From positions 2,160,503-2,224,502 of the forward strand of contig NZ_CP050152.1 of NCBI RefSeq assembly GCF_011617245.1: DNA of 64,000 bases. The letters are read 5' to 3'. The first letter of the stretch is position 1. Every line of letters begins with the position of its first letter. This document shows, piece after piece, positions 1-7,688 of the stretch. Both the position numbers and the translations under genes were made by a program. The stretch comes from Brevibacterium atlanticum. GTDB lineage: Bacteria > Actinomycetota > Actinomycetes > Actinomycetales > Brevibacteriaceae. The notes below the pieces were generated by a model. It was given only the letters and a program-made list of their open reading frames with translations. It did not search any database and was not told where the DNA came from.

Positions 1-640
1 TCCCTGCCGGGACCTCGGCGGGGGTTCCGGTCGGGCCGGGCAGCAGGAAGCGGTGGGTTCCCGTCTGCGACCGGGCGCGGACGAGGCAGGCCCGCAGACG
101 CCCGCGGCCACGCTCGGCACCCGACCAATGGGCGTCCGTGATCTCGATCTGCTCGGTGCTGCCGGACAGAGGCCGGAGGCTGATGAGGCTCATGCGCCGT
201 TCGCGGATCTTCGCCAGCAGCCGGGCACGCTCCTTTGCACTCGGAGCGAAGCCGGGGTCGACGAGGATGATGTCGAAGGATTCGATGAGGATCGAGGCCA
301 CGCGCAGCCAGTCCTCCCCAGGAGTGGCGAGATTGACGAAGTGGTCGAGGTCGACGCCGAGGTCGGCGATCGAGGACACCGCGGGCTCACCGAGACCGAT
401 GCCCGCACACCATTTCTGCTCCCGAGTCGCTGCGGCGATCGTCGCCAGTGCACAGCTGAGAGACAGTTCTCCGGTGACGGTGACGAGTTCGCCCCGAGGC
501 AGGCCGCCGCGGCGAAACAACGGAGAGAGCACGGGATCCACCGGGTGAGGTGGGATCCTGTCCAACAGCGCCGTGGCCGTGGAGATCCCCATCTCCCGGC
601 TGAGCTGCTGAACGACTGGTGCGGCTGACATGACATCCAT
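1..640 (-). CDS. imuA': ImuA'-like SOS mutasome protein, partial
   Basis: The frame is open from ATG at 640 to the left edge of the window, so the C-terminus is missing; about 213 residues are visible. It resembles actinobacterial ImuA' proteins, RecA-related accessory factors that work with ImuB and DnaE2 in SOS mutagenesis. Shared traits are a 'GGLPRGELVTVTG' stretch where RecA has its Walker A region but without GKT, a following 'GVDLDHF' segment, and a 'DIILVDP' strand. The Walker motif looks degenerate, as in ImuA'. A LexA-type box lies directly before the start, which independently supports SOS control. imuB and dnaE2 would be expected further left. An alternative ATG is at 631. Confidence 0.8.
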   Translation of the reverse strand, partial: MDVMSAAPVVQQLSREMGISTATALLDRIPPHPVDPVLSPLFRRGGLPRGELVTVTGELSLSCALATIAAATREQKWCAGIGLGEPAVSSIADLGVDLDHFVNLATPGEDWLRVASILIESFDIILVDPGFAPSAKERARLLAKIRERRMSLISLRPLSGSTEQIEITDAHWSGAERGRGRLRACLVRARSQTGTHRFLLPGPTGTPAEVPAG

Positions 641-798
641 TATCGAACTGGTGTTCTAAATTGGCAAGATTCAGGCAACCGCATTGCTCGCCCGGGCGTG
701 TCCCATTCGGCTTCGAACATCCAGGCGATGCAGAGCCCCAGGTCACAGCCATAGCCACCGCCGGCGGCGCCCGGATCGGCCAATTCATCATTGCGCAT
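640..798 (-). CDS. Possible 52-residue protein overlapping the SOS box
   Basis: This short frame starts at ATG 798 behind a purine-rich AAAGGGGAG ribosome site and ends with TAA at 640, so its last codons run through the LexA box and touch the imuA' start. It has no family I recognise; the middle part (CDLGLCIAWMFEAEW) has an acidic, aromatic character. It could be a leader translated before imuA' or chance. The rest of the gap up to 1042 shows no gene. Confidence rests only on the ribosome site and the position. Confidence 0.3.
   Translation of the reverse strand: MRNDELADPGAAGGGYGCDLGLCIAWMFEAEWDTPGRAMRLPESCQFRTPVR
643..658 (-). promoter_or_regulatory. LexA (SOS) box of imuA'
   Basis: The sequence TCGAACTGGTGTTCTA contains the perfect GAAC-N4-GTTC core used by LexA in mycobacteria and relatives. 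It ends 3 bp before the imuA' ATG, so a repressor bound here would block transcription initiation directly. No ribosome binding site fits between box and ATG, which suggests a leaderless mRNA. Confidence 0.8.
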
Positions 799-1042
799 GA
801 CTCCCCTTTCCTTGACCATTCGGCGCTCCGGTTCCGCAGCCCTCATGACCGCCGACCGGACCTTCACTCTAGAACTCGCCGCTGACACGAGGATTCCACC
901 GATGATGAACTCAGGTCATTCACTGTTTCAGAAATTCGATTCTGTTTCGTTTCTGCTGGCAGAAGCCGTATCACTGCCCAAGGCCAGCGCCGCCCGCTCC
1001 CCGCGAGGCGCTGACGTCAGTGCGCCCGGGTAGGGTGACGTC

Positions 1043-1744
1043 ATGACTGACGGCACGAACGCCACCGCAGACCCTGACTCCCCTGGCAGATCAGCCCGCG
1101 AGGCCCCGACGCGGGAGTCCTATGATGCGATCGCGACGATGTACACCGACTGGATCGCCGACGAGCTCACCGCCAAGCCGCATGACCGTGCAGTGCTCGG
1201 GGCCTACTCCGAGCTCGTGCTCGCCACCGGCTCCTCCGACGTCCTCGACATCGGCTGCGGACCCGGACGCATCACCTCGTTCCTCGCGGCCCTCGGACTC
1301 ACACCGAGTGGCCTCGACCTCTCCCCTGCCATGATCGAACTCGCCCGCGGCCTCTATCCGAGCCTTGACTTCGCTGTCGGGACGATGACCGCCCTGCCCT
1401 ATGCCGATGACACGTTCTCCGGCCTCGTCGCCTGGTACTCGATCATCCACATCCCCGATGAGGAGCTCTCGACCGCTTTCGCCGAGGCGGCTCGCGTCCT
1501 CCGCCCGGGCGGCTGGTTCCAGTTGGCGTTCCAGCTCGGCGACCGAGTCGATCACTTCTCCGATCTCGCCGGCTTCGACGTCGACCTCGACTTCCACCGA
1601 CGGTCGATCGACGAGGTGCTCACCGCTCTCGAGCCCCACGGGTTCACCCCCGCCACCCGTCTCGAACGCGAACCCGACCGATCCGGACGCTACCCCGAGG
1701 CGACCCGCCAGGGATATCTCCTCGTCCGCAGAACAGAGCGATGA
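1043..1744 (+). CDS. Class I SAM-dependent methyltransferase
   Basis: A 233-residue protein of the Methyltransf_11/25 type. Residues around 65-80 carry the SAM-binding glycine loop VLDIGCGPGRITSF, followed by the acidic ribose-binding strand GLDLSPAMIE and a later 'LRPGGWFQLAFQ' strand typical of motif III. There is no sign of a substrate domain, so the methyl acceptor cannot be told. It is followed after about 90 bp by trmL on the same strand, but nothing ties the two functionally. Cytoplasmic, single domain, usual length for the family. Confidence 0.85.
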   Translation: MTDGTNATADPDSPGRSAREAPTRESYDAIATMYTDWIADELTAKPHDRAVLGAYSELVLATGSSDVLDIGCGPGRITSFLAALGLTPSGLDLSPAMIELARGLYPSLDFAVGTMTALPYADDTFSGLVAWYSIIHIPDEELSTAFAEAARVLRPGGWFQLAFQLGDRVDHFSDLAGFDVDLDFHRRSIDEVLTALEPHGFTPATRLEREPDRSGRYPEATRQGYLLVRRTER

Positions 1745-1834
1745 AGAAGTCGACCGCACCAGCCGACTCGTCGCGGCGAAAGTGCGACCGCACTGTCTGA
1801 CCGGTGCACCATGAGGTGAGAAGATGAGGGGGAT

Positions 1835-2299
1835 ATGAACATCGACATCGTCTTCCACACTCCCGAGATCCCCGGCAACACCGGCAATGCCATCCGGCTC
1901 GCCGCGGTCACCGGCGCCCACCTCCACCTCGTCGAACCGCTCGGCTTCGACCTCACCGATGCGAAGCTGCGCCGGGCCGGTCTCGACTATCACGACCTCG
2001 CCCACGTCACCGTCCATCCCTCGATCACCGAACTGTGGGACCACCTCGGTGATCGTCGGGTGATCGCGTTCAGCACACATACGACCGATTCCTTCGCCGA
2101 GGTGGACTACCGAGACGGGGACGTCCTCCTGTTCGGACGGGAGTCGACAGGACTGCCCGATGAGGTCGTCAACGATGAGCACGTGGACATGACGGTGCGC
2201 ATCCCCATGCTGCCGGCACGACGTTCGCTCAACCTCGCGAACTCGGCGTCGATCGCCCTCTACGAAGCCTGGCGGCAGCACGGATACGCGGGGGCCTGA
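1835..2299 (+). CDS. trmL: tRNA (cytidine(34)-2'-O)-methyltransferase
   Basis: This 154-residue SPOUT-class protein has the length and motifs of TrmL, which methylates the ribose of the wobble nucleotide in tRNA-Leu isoacceptors using SAM. Diagnostic elements are PEIPGNTGNAIRLAA near residue 10, which forms part of the knot, LLFGRESTGLP near residue 100, and the final knot segment RSLNLANSASIALYEA. ATG 1835 begins the conserved strand MNIDIVFHTPEIPGN directly, so the start is secure. The thiD-like kinase gene follows 44 bp downstream, possibly in one transcript. Confidence 0.93.
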   Translation: MNIDIVFHTPEIPGNTGNAIRLAAVTGAHLHLVEPLGFDLTDAKLRRAGLDYHDLAHVTVHPSITELWDHLGDRRVIAFSTHTTDSFAEVDYRDGDVLLFGRESTGLPDEVVNDEHVDMTVRIPMLPARRSLNLANSASIALYEAWRQHGYAGA

Positions 2300-2343
2300 A
2301 CCGCGTAGAATTCTTCGCGTCAGCTTTACCCGAAAGGACCACC

Positions 2344-3168
2344 ATGACCGCCAAAGTGCTCACCGTCGCCGGCTCCGATGTCTCCGGAGGCGCGGGGTTG
2401 GAAGCCGATCTGAAGATGTTCGAGGAGTACGGTGCCTTCGGCACCGCCGTCGTCACCTGCATCGTCACGTTCGACCCGAACGACAGCTTCACCCATGTCG
2501 TCGAATTCATCGACCCCGAGGTCGTCAATCGCCAGCTCGAGTCGACGCTGGCCGTGCACAGGTTCGACACCATCAAATCCGGCATGCTCGGATCCGTCGA
2601 ATCGGCGCTGGTCCTGGCCGAGGAACTCAAGTCCAACGAGCTGCCCTATGTCTTCGACCCCGTGCTCGTGTGCAAGGGGGTCGGCACCATGGTCGACCTC
2701 AAGGATCTCTTCGTCGAGAACCTCGTGCCCCTGGCCACCGTCATCACTCCGAATCTCGAAGAGGCCGCGACACTGGCCGATCTCGCCCCCATCGACTCCG
2801 TCGAGGGCATGATCGAGGCGGCGACGATCATCCGTTCCCAGGGCGCACAGAACGTCGTCGTCAAGGGCGGCGCCCGACTGGCCGGCGAGGACGCCGTCGA
2901 CGTCCTCTTCGACGGTGAGACTGTGACGACGCTGCGCTCGCGCAAGGTCAACGACAAGCTCGTCAACGGAGCGGGATGTTCGTTCGCGTCGTCGATCGCC
3001 GCCGGCATCGCCACCGGCCTCGACATCCGCGACGCGGTCATCACCGCGAAGGAGAAGGTCGCCCACGGAATCGCGAACTGCCTCGACAATGCCACCGGTG
3101 TCGCCTCACTGCTGCACCCGGCCGCCCGGACCCAGCCTTCTCCCGAGGTCAGGGTGAACGTGGACTGA
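2344..3168 (+). CDS. thiD: HMP/HMP-P kinase or pyridoxal kinase (ThiD/PdxK family)
   Basis: A 274-residue ribokinase-fold kinase. The N-terminal VAGSDVSGGAGLEADL is the ThiD/PdxK substrate motif, and NGAGCSFASSIAAGIATG near residue 210 is the catalytic GxGD-like anion hole, here with GAGC instead of GTGD. This Cys variant is typical of the Bacillus/Staphylococcus-type branch, some members of which phosphorylate pyridoxal as well as hydroxymethylpyrimidine. It therefore acts in thiamine synthesis or B6 salvage; sequence alone does not decide. A clear GAAAGGA ribosome site precedes ATG 2344. A hairpin follows the stop. Confidence 0.85.
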   Translation: MTAKVLTVAGSDVSGGAGLEADLKMFEEYGAFGTAVVTCIVTFDPNDSFTHVVEFIDPEVVNRQLESTLAVHRFDTIKSGMLGSVESALVLAEELKSNELPYVFDPVLVCKGVGTMVDLKDLFVENLVPLATVITPNLEEAATLADLAPIDSVEGMIEAATIIRSQGAQNVVVKGGARLAGEDAVDVLFDGETVTTLRSRKVNDKLVNGAGCSFASSIAAGIATGLDIRDAVITAKEKVAHGIANCLDNATGVASLLHPAARTQPSPEVRVNVD

Positions 3169-3182
3169 GCTCCGCTGTGTTC

Positions 3183-3208
3183 GTCTGCGTCCCTGCGGGG
3201 ACGCAGAC
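3183..3208 (+). terminator. Hairpin terminator after thiD
   Basis: An 11-bp perfect stem (GTCTGCGTCCC with GGGACGCAGAC) closes a 4-base loop 15 bp after the thiD stop. No T-run follows, as is common in actinobacteria. Confidence 0.6.
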
Positions 3209-3244
3209 ACCCCTGTTCGAGGAACGCTCACGGTACGCAGACAG

Positions 3245-3284
3245 CGAACTGCCCCGCACACCTTGTGGTGTGCGGGGCAGTTCG
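3245..3284 (-). terminator. Strong hairpin terminator after rpmE2
   Basis: A perfect 18-bp GC-rich stem with loop TTGT ends 28 bp downstream of the rpmE2 stop. It lacks a T-tract on either strand and could stop transcription from both sides. Confidence 0.75.
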
Positions 3285-3312
3285 TATGAAACTGTGTGGA
3301 ACGCCTGTGGGA

Positions 3313-3567
3313 TCAGCGCTTGCCGAAGCCCTTGTAGCGGTCCTTGAACTTCTCCACGCGGCCGGCGGAGTCGAGGATGCGCTGCTTGCCCGTGTAGAAC
3401 GGGTGCGAAGCGGACGAGATCTCGACGTCGATCACGGGGTAGGTGTTGCCGTCTTCCCACTCGATGGTCTTGTCGCTCTTAGCCGTGGAGCGGGTGAGGA
3501 ACTTGGTGCCGGAGGCCAGATCGTTGAACACGATCGGCGCGTATTCCGGGTGGATGTCCTTCTTCAT
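3313..3567 (-). CDS. rpmE2: Type B (zinc-free) 50S ribosomal protein L31
   Basis: The 84-residue product starts [11 protein letters not shown] and carries [13 protein letters not shown], the hallmark of L31 near its C-terminal half. It has no cysteine at all, so it is the C-minus type that does not bind zinc and replaces zinc-binding L31 under zinc limitation in many bacteria. An AGAGGTAAG ribosome site lies just before ATG 3567; longer in-frame extensions upstream lack such a site. It is monocistronic, bounded by a strong hairpin. No convincing Zur box was seen in the upstream 150 bp. Confidence 0.95.
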   Translation of the reverse strand: MKKDIHPEYAPIVFNDLASGTKFLTRSTAKSDKTIEWEDGNTYPVIDVEISSASHPFYTGKQRILDSAGRVEKFKDRYKGFGKR

Positions 3568-3743
3568 ATTCTTACCTCTGCTGAATTCTTTCAGGCGCCT
3601 GGTATGGGTCGGCCCATCCGCCAGTGCCCGAATTCGTCTGCTGGACACGCTCCGAACCGTAGGAACCGGACACGAAGCGACAGTCCAGTGTAACCGATGG
3701 GCGCAGGCAAAGCGATTCGACACCTATCTCCTAGACTGTGGCC

Positions 3744-4295
3744 ATGACCACAAAGGAACGCATCTCCACTCAGTTCACCCTCCAGCCGGCCGCAGAGGCT
3801 CCCGAGCTCCTCGCCGAGGCCACCGCGCAGGCTCTGCCGACGGTCACCGGCGAAGTCGAGGTCTTCGCGATCGACCCGCAGATCGCGGACACCGCTGCCC
3901 TGCTCGACGCGGCCGATCTGCCGCCGGCCACCTCGGCGAACTGCGTGCTCGTCGCCGGTTCGCGGTCCGGTGAGGAGCGGATCGCGGCGTGCATGGTGCT
4001 CGCGAACACCCGAGCCGACGTCAACAAACGAGTGAAGAAGCTCCTCGACGTCCGCAAGGCGTCCTTCCTGCCCCTCGAACGCGCGGTCACCGAATCCGGA
4101 ATGGAGTACGGCGGAATCGGTCCGATCGGCCTGCCCGAGAACTACCGGGTGCTCATCGACTCCCGCGTCGCCGAAGCCAAGGAGCTCATCATCGGCTCCG
4201 GCATCCGCGGTTCGAAGCTGCTGCTCTCCGGTTCCGCTCTCGCGTCTCTTCCCGGCGCCGAGGTGGTCGAGGGGCTCGCAAACGACATCGACTGA
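3744..4295 (+). CDS. YbaK/EbsC-family aminoacyl-tRNA deacylase
   Basis: A 183-residue single YbaK/aaRS-associated domain. The central VNKRVKKLLDVRKASFLP segment with the conserved lysine and the 'YGGIGPIGLP' glycine motif are those of the Cys-tRNA-Pro/Ala-tRNA-Pro deacylase superfamily, which hydrolyses mischarged tRNAs in trans. Substrate choice is not readable from the sequence. A GTG two codons upstream at 3738 is an alternative start, but ATG 3744 is preferred. The gene converges with the one at 4297-5025, with stop codons almost touching. Confidence 0.85.
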   Translation: MTTKERISTQFTLQPAAEAPELLAEATAQALPTVTGEVEVFAIDPQIADTAALLDAADLPPATSANCVLVAGSRSGEERIAACMVLANTRADVNKRVKKLLDVRKASFLPLERAVTESGMEYGGIGPIGLPENYRVLIDSRVAEAKELIIGSGIRGSKLLLSGSALASLPGAEVVEGLANDID

Positions 4296-4296
4296 G

Positions 4297-5025
4297 TCAG
4301 TCGATGTCGCCGAGGTGAAGAGCCGGGGCGACACGTGCCGACCCGATTCCCCGATTCGACTTCCCCAGCCGGAATCGCACATGGGATTTGAGGATCGTTC
4401 CCGAGCCGACCATTCCAGCGCTGAGACCGTCGCCGACGAAGAGAGTGAACGTCCACGAATCGTTGAGCTCGGTATCCGGCAGGGCCGCTGTTCCTGCTTG
4501 AAGGACACGCGCTCCCCATAATTGCCGGGTCATGGTCGTGCGGATGTCGGTATCGGTGACAGTGCATTCGGCAGGATCACGGGCGATGATGTCATCGAAG
4601 CTGCCCAGTGAGATCCCGTATATGCCGACACACGTGAGGAACACCGAGGCGGACGTTCCCACGGCGACGCTGTCGACACCAGCGCCGAGGCGGTCGTCGA
4701 CGACATCGTCGAGCAGGTCGTTGCGCTGCGCCGAGCGCAGTGACTGCGGCAGTCGACCGCGCACGTCGAGAACCGACGGGCTCGGTACGATGAGAAGTCC
4801 GAGTTCCGCCTGTTCCGCGAAGCGGTGCCCCGCCATCCAGGCTGCCAGCTCCTGTCCTCTCTCCTCAGCACTTCGCCACCACGCATGGCTCTGCGATCTC
4901 AGATATGACAGGGCGCGGCCGCCGAAGTCCGCCGGGACGTCGAGAGCATTCAGCGCATCGGAGAGGCGGAACCATCCACTGGCCTCGAGCCGGGCCAGTT
5001 CTTGTGCGCGTTCGATGATCGTCAT
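4297..5025 (-). CDS. Hypothetical protein
   Basis: A 242-residue protein I do not recognise. The N-terminal 60 residues look helical (ELARLEASGWFRLSDAL), the middle contains a hydrophobic alanine/glycine/serine stretch (VAVGTSASVFLTCVGIYGISLG), and the rest is beta-like. There is no signal peptide and no cysteine-rich or catalytic motif. It lies 12 bp downstream of the phosphatase-like gene at 5038-5826 on the same strand, so the two are probably co-transcribed. Codon use matches the core genes nearby. Confidence 0.6.
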   Translation of the reverse strand: MTIIERAQELARLEASGWFRLSDALNALDVPADFGGRALSYLRSQSHAWWRSAEERGQELAAWMAGHRFAEQAELGLLIVPSPSVLDVRGRLPQSLRSAQRNDLLDDVVDDRLGAGVDSVAVGTSASVFLTCVGIYGISLGSFDDIIARDPAECTVTDTDIRTTMTRQLWGARVLQAGTAALPDTELNDSWTFTLFVGDGLSAGMVGSGTILKSHVRFRLGKSNRGIGSARVAPALHLGDID

Positions 5026-5037
5026 CCCTTGATCCGA

Positions 5038-5826
5038 TCACGTTGTCTCGATCGATTGGGCCAGCCCGGCCCGCTCGATGACGAAGTCGATGAGCGAGGC
5101 GTAGAGGTTGGGGACGACGTCATCGTCCAAGGGAATGGTGGCCTCGATCTGTCCCTGTTCCTCGGCAACGAAGAGCGCCGGATCGTTGCAGTCGGCGTAG
5201 CCGATGGTGCGCAGTCCCCGGCTCGAGGCCGCTCCGGCCCACCCGTGGTCGGCGACGACGAGATCCGGAGTGCTGCCTCCGCGGGCGGCGATATCGTCGA
5301 GAAGGGCATGCATGGGTTCGGCCAGGTGCGTGTGCGGGCTGCCGCCGTGCAGGTGCCAGGTCCAGACATTGTTGATCTGCCGGACGTCGCCTCCGATCTC
5401 GGGCACGGGAATGAGATGGTCGCCGCTGTCGATGACTGCGCCGGCAGCCTTCGCGGCCGCAGCGATGGCCATGTGCACGGGCAGCAGACCCGCGGGGTGG
5501 CCGGTGGCGAAGAGGATCCGACCCCCGGCACGGCTGACGTCGCCGACGGCCTCGGCGAGCTTCTCCAGGGCCGCAATGCACTGATCGGTGGAGATCGTGT
5601 CGACGCCTTCGACGAACTCGGGATCGGGGCGCAGACCGGCCCGGTCGACCATGAGTGCGAATACGGATTCATAGTCCCAATCGCGGGTCAGCTCGACGCC
5701 GAAGTCGAACTGCCGTTCTTGGGCGAGGAACCGGTGGATGTGGGAGAGGTTGTTCTCCCGTGGGGTGGCTACCTCACCGGTGATCCGTCCGGCTTCCAGG
5801 ACATGGGCTAACGTGCTGCGGTCCAC
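5038..5826 (-). CDS. Phosphatase-like actinobacterial protein (PF15698 type)
   Basis: A 262-residue protein resembling the actinobacterial 'Phosphatase' family PF15698. Visible features are GRILFATGHPAGLLPVHM near residues 100-120, DSGDHLIPVPEIGGDVRQ, a His-rich 'WHLHGGSPHTH' strand near 160 and 'VVADHGWAGAASSRG' near 195, which together look like a metal-dependent active site. The physiological substrate is unknown. No signal peptide is present, so it is cytoplasmic. It is first in a two-gene unit with the hypothetical gene downstream. The family assignment is from memory of these motifs. Confidence 0.6.
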   Translation of the reverse strand: MDRSTLAHVLEAGRITGEVATPRENNLSHIHRFLAQERQFDFGVELTRDWDYESVFALMVDRAGLRPDPEFVEGVDTISTDQCIAALEKLAEAVGDVSRAGGRILFATGHPAGLLPVHMAIAAAAKAAGAVIDSGDHLIPVPEIGGDVRQINNVWTWHLHGGSPHTHLAEPMHALLDDIAARGGSTPDLVVADHGWAGAASSRGLRTIGYADCNDPALFVAEEQGQIEATIPLDDDVVPNLYASLIDFVIERAGLAQSIETT

Positions 5827-6023
5827 TGATCTCCTTATTCGGAACTCTTCGAGCCCAGTCGGCTCAGCTCAACTCTATACACCTGGGGCCGACGAACCAG
5901 TCAGCAAGCTTCACTCCAACTCACTCCGAGACGGTCGTGAGCATCCGAATGATCAAGGAGGTCATCAGGTCCTTCTCTGAAGGATCACTCATGGCAACCA
6001 GGAGTGTCAGTGCGGCAAGAGCG

Positions 6024-6257
6024 TTACTGTCGATTGCGGAAGCCTTCTTGGCGAACCTGTAAGAAATCCTTACATGTTGCTTTCTCGTCCAACTCCCCTT
6101 CCGAGAATACGTTTCTCAGATGCATCGCGATATTCTCGCGGGAGGTCTCGAAGAGCTCAGCGATCTGCTGTTGGGTCAGCCAAACTGTCTCGCCAGTGAG
6201 ACGTACTTCAATCGATGTCGTTTCGTCGTTCGAACTGAAGAGCTCAATTCTGTCCAT
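6024..6257 (-). pseudogene. RhuM-family N-terminal fragment
   Basis: About 77 residues from ATG 6257 match the start of RhuM/virulence-protein-type DNA-binding proteins: an IEVRLTGETVWLTQQQIAELF segment, then a helix-turn-helix and LRNVFSEGELDEKATCKDFLQ. Complete RhuM proteins exceed 300 residues; this one stops right after 'VRQEGF', where the family normally continues. The remainder is absent from the neighbouring 200 bp up to the phosphatase gene. It is a decayed mobile-element cargo gene at the outer edge of the island. Confidence 0.65.
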
Positions 6258-6505
6258 GACACAACACCAGAGGGCGGGACTGACATAGCCCGCCTTCTGC
6301 CTCGACAAGGAAACCCTCCCTGTGACGGTGAGCAGCACTTCAGCGGCATACATACGGGTCTCCGTCGCCCCTCTGACCAGTTGCCTGTCGATTTCGGTGC
6401 GTGAGAACCAGCCGCTGCAGCGCGACGAAGAGCTCGAGGCACCCAATCTGTCGCTGGACCACGATCACGGCCGAATCGATCGTCGGCCTCGAGGTCATGA
6501 CCCCC

Positions 6506-6952
6506 TCACCCCTCCTGCAGGGCGAAGCAGGTCACCGCCGAGGCGGCTGCGACGTTGAGGGAGTCGACTCCCCCGCTCATCGGGATCATCACGGTCGAAT
6601 CGCATGCGGCGATCGTCGATCGGTGCAGGCCGTCGCCCTCGGTGCCGAAGACGACTGCGGTCCGTTCCGGGGCCGATGCGGCGAAGTCGCGCAGGGCCGC
6701 CGAATCCTCCTCGAGCGCGAGGGCCGCGACGTGGAAACCGGCTTCCTGCAGGGTGCTGATGCCGCCGGGCCACGCGTCGATGCGGGTCCACGGCACTTGG
6801 AACACCGTGCCCATGGACACGCGGATCGATCGCCGGTAGAGCGGGTCGGCACACCGCGGTGTCACGAGCACGGCGTCGACGCCGAAGGCCGCAGCCGAGC
6901 GGAAGATCGCCCCGACGTTCGTCGGGTGTTCCAAAATACGCGCTCTGCCGGC
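6506..6952 (-). pseudogene. Orphan 3' half of a SpoU/TrmH methyltransferase gene (copy A)
   Basis: The frame from about 6952 to the stop at 6506 encodes the C-terminal SPOUT knot of a SpoU-type RNA methyltransferase: NVGAIFRSAAAFGVDAVLV, then RCADPLYRRSIRVSMGTVFQ, the FGTEGDGLH motif and the last knot motif IPMSGGVDSLNVAAA. The N-terminal substrate-binding half is missing. The same segment recurs at 35538-35966 and in the intact gene at 57310-58197. Copy A is the most diverged, and I infer that it is the original chromosomal 3' end displaced by the insertion. Upstream in-frame codons to 7462 look non-coding. Confidence 0.8.
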
Positions 6953-7248
6953 GGAGGAGGGCTGGCTATCGGAGGGACCCATGTGACGTGCGAATTCTGG
7001 CGATTTGTTCACTTTGCATACCACTATCGTCGCAGGCTGCTCGCTCCCGAACCAACCACGAAGCGCACTTCGGAGATCTTCTCTGCCCAGGCCGGGAGGA
7101 GCAGCGATGACCTGCGCCGCGTGTTCCACCGCTGCGACCCTGCGGAACACTGCGCTACGACAAGTCGCCCATGTCGCTGCACGCGCTGATGGACCGTCTC
7201 GCCGACTGCGGGCTCGACCGTCCCAACCGAGATCGCACGCCATTATCC
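6953..7248. other. Left edge of the accessory region, no gene seen
   Basis: About 300 bp between the spoU fragment and the toxin-antitoxin promoter. No coding frame with a plausible product, tRNA or hairpin was found. Base composition is less extreme than in the flanks, with AT-rich patches around 7000-7030. If an attachment site exists it should lie at the inner end of the spoU fragment, about 6920-6950. Confidence 0.5.
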
Positions 7249-7252
7249 CTGT

Positions 7253-7280
7253 GCGTTTTGAGCGTTTGATGGCGTAGAAT
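7253..7280 (+). promoter_or_regulatory. Promoter and possible operator of the HTH/PIN pair
   Basis: A direct repeat GCGTTTTGA/GCGTTTGAT (7253-7270) precedes a -10-like TAGAAT at 7275-7280. Transcription would begin at or next to ATG 7287, which predicts a leaderless message; the repeat is well placed for autoregulation by the HTH protein. Confidence 0.45.
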
Positions 7281-7286
7281 AAGGAC

Positions 7287-7688
7287 ATGGCTGGAGCAAT
7301 CACGCATGACAAGGCATCGCAGCTGCGCGATGCGGTGGACGAGGCGCTACGCGCCGCGCCGGAGGTCACGGACAGCGCCCGCGCGGCGTTCGCCCGGCTG
7401 GTCGACGTGCTCGAGTCCAGCGACGACGCGGTCGTGTTCCCGGCCGAGGCGACGATCTCCACGAGCCAGGCGGCCGCACTGCTCGGCGTCAGTCGAATGA
7501 CCGTGGTGCGGTTGGTCGACCGTGGCGAGATGCGAGCGGAGACCAGCGCCGTGCACCGGCGGATCCCGGTGGCAGAGCTGGCTCGTTACCAGGCGGTTAC
7601 CCAGACGCGGAGGCGCTCGGCGATGGCCAAGCTCGCCGGCGACATTACCGAGGACACACCCGCCGACCGGGTGATCGAGACCCGGTGA
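7287..7688 (+). CDS. Excisionase-type HTH protein, probable antitoxin
   Basis: A 133-residue protein whose middle (residues about 58-95) is a MerR/excisionase-like winged helix: ISTSQAAALLGVSRMTVVRLVDRGEM followed by RIPVAELARYQ. Its stop overlaps the start of the PIN-domain gene by 4 bp. That order, a short HTH protein ahead of a PIN nuclease, is typical of a VapBC-like toxin-antitoxin pair in which the first gene neutralises and autoregulates. An Xis role for the island is possible but no integrase is nearby. Confidence 0.75.
   Translation: MAGAITHDKASQLRDAVDEALRAAPEVTDSARAAFARLVDVLESSDDAVVFPAEATISTSQAAALLGVSRMTVVRLVDRGEMRAETSAVHRRIPVAELARYQAVTQTRRRSAMAKLAGDITEDTPADRVIETR

Noticed and set aside
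3568-3740. Zur box controlling the zinc-free L31 gene
   Set aside because: No AT-rich TGAAAATNNNNATTTTCA-like palindrome occurs upstream.
6506-7462. Intact 318-residue SpoU-like gene at the left island end
   Set aside because: Only codons after about 6952 match the family; the rest is low-complexity, is not the SpoU N-terminal domain, and overlaps the HTH gene on the other strand.
7287-7688. Excisionase of the island
   Set aside because: The HTH is excisionase-like, but no integrase is nearby and the 4-bp overlap with a PIN gene fits a toxin-antitoxin pair better.
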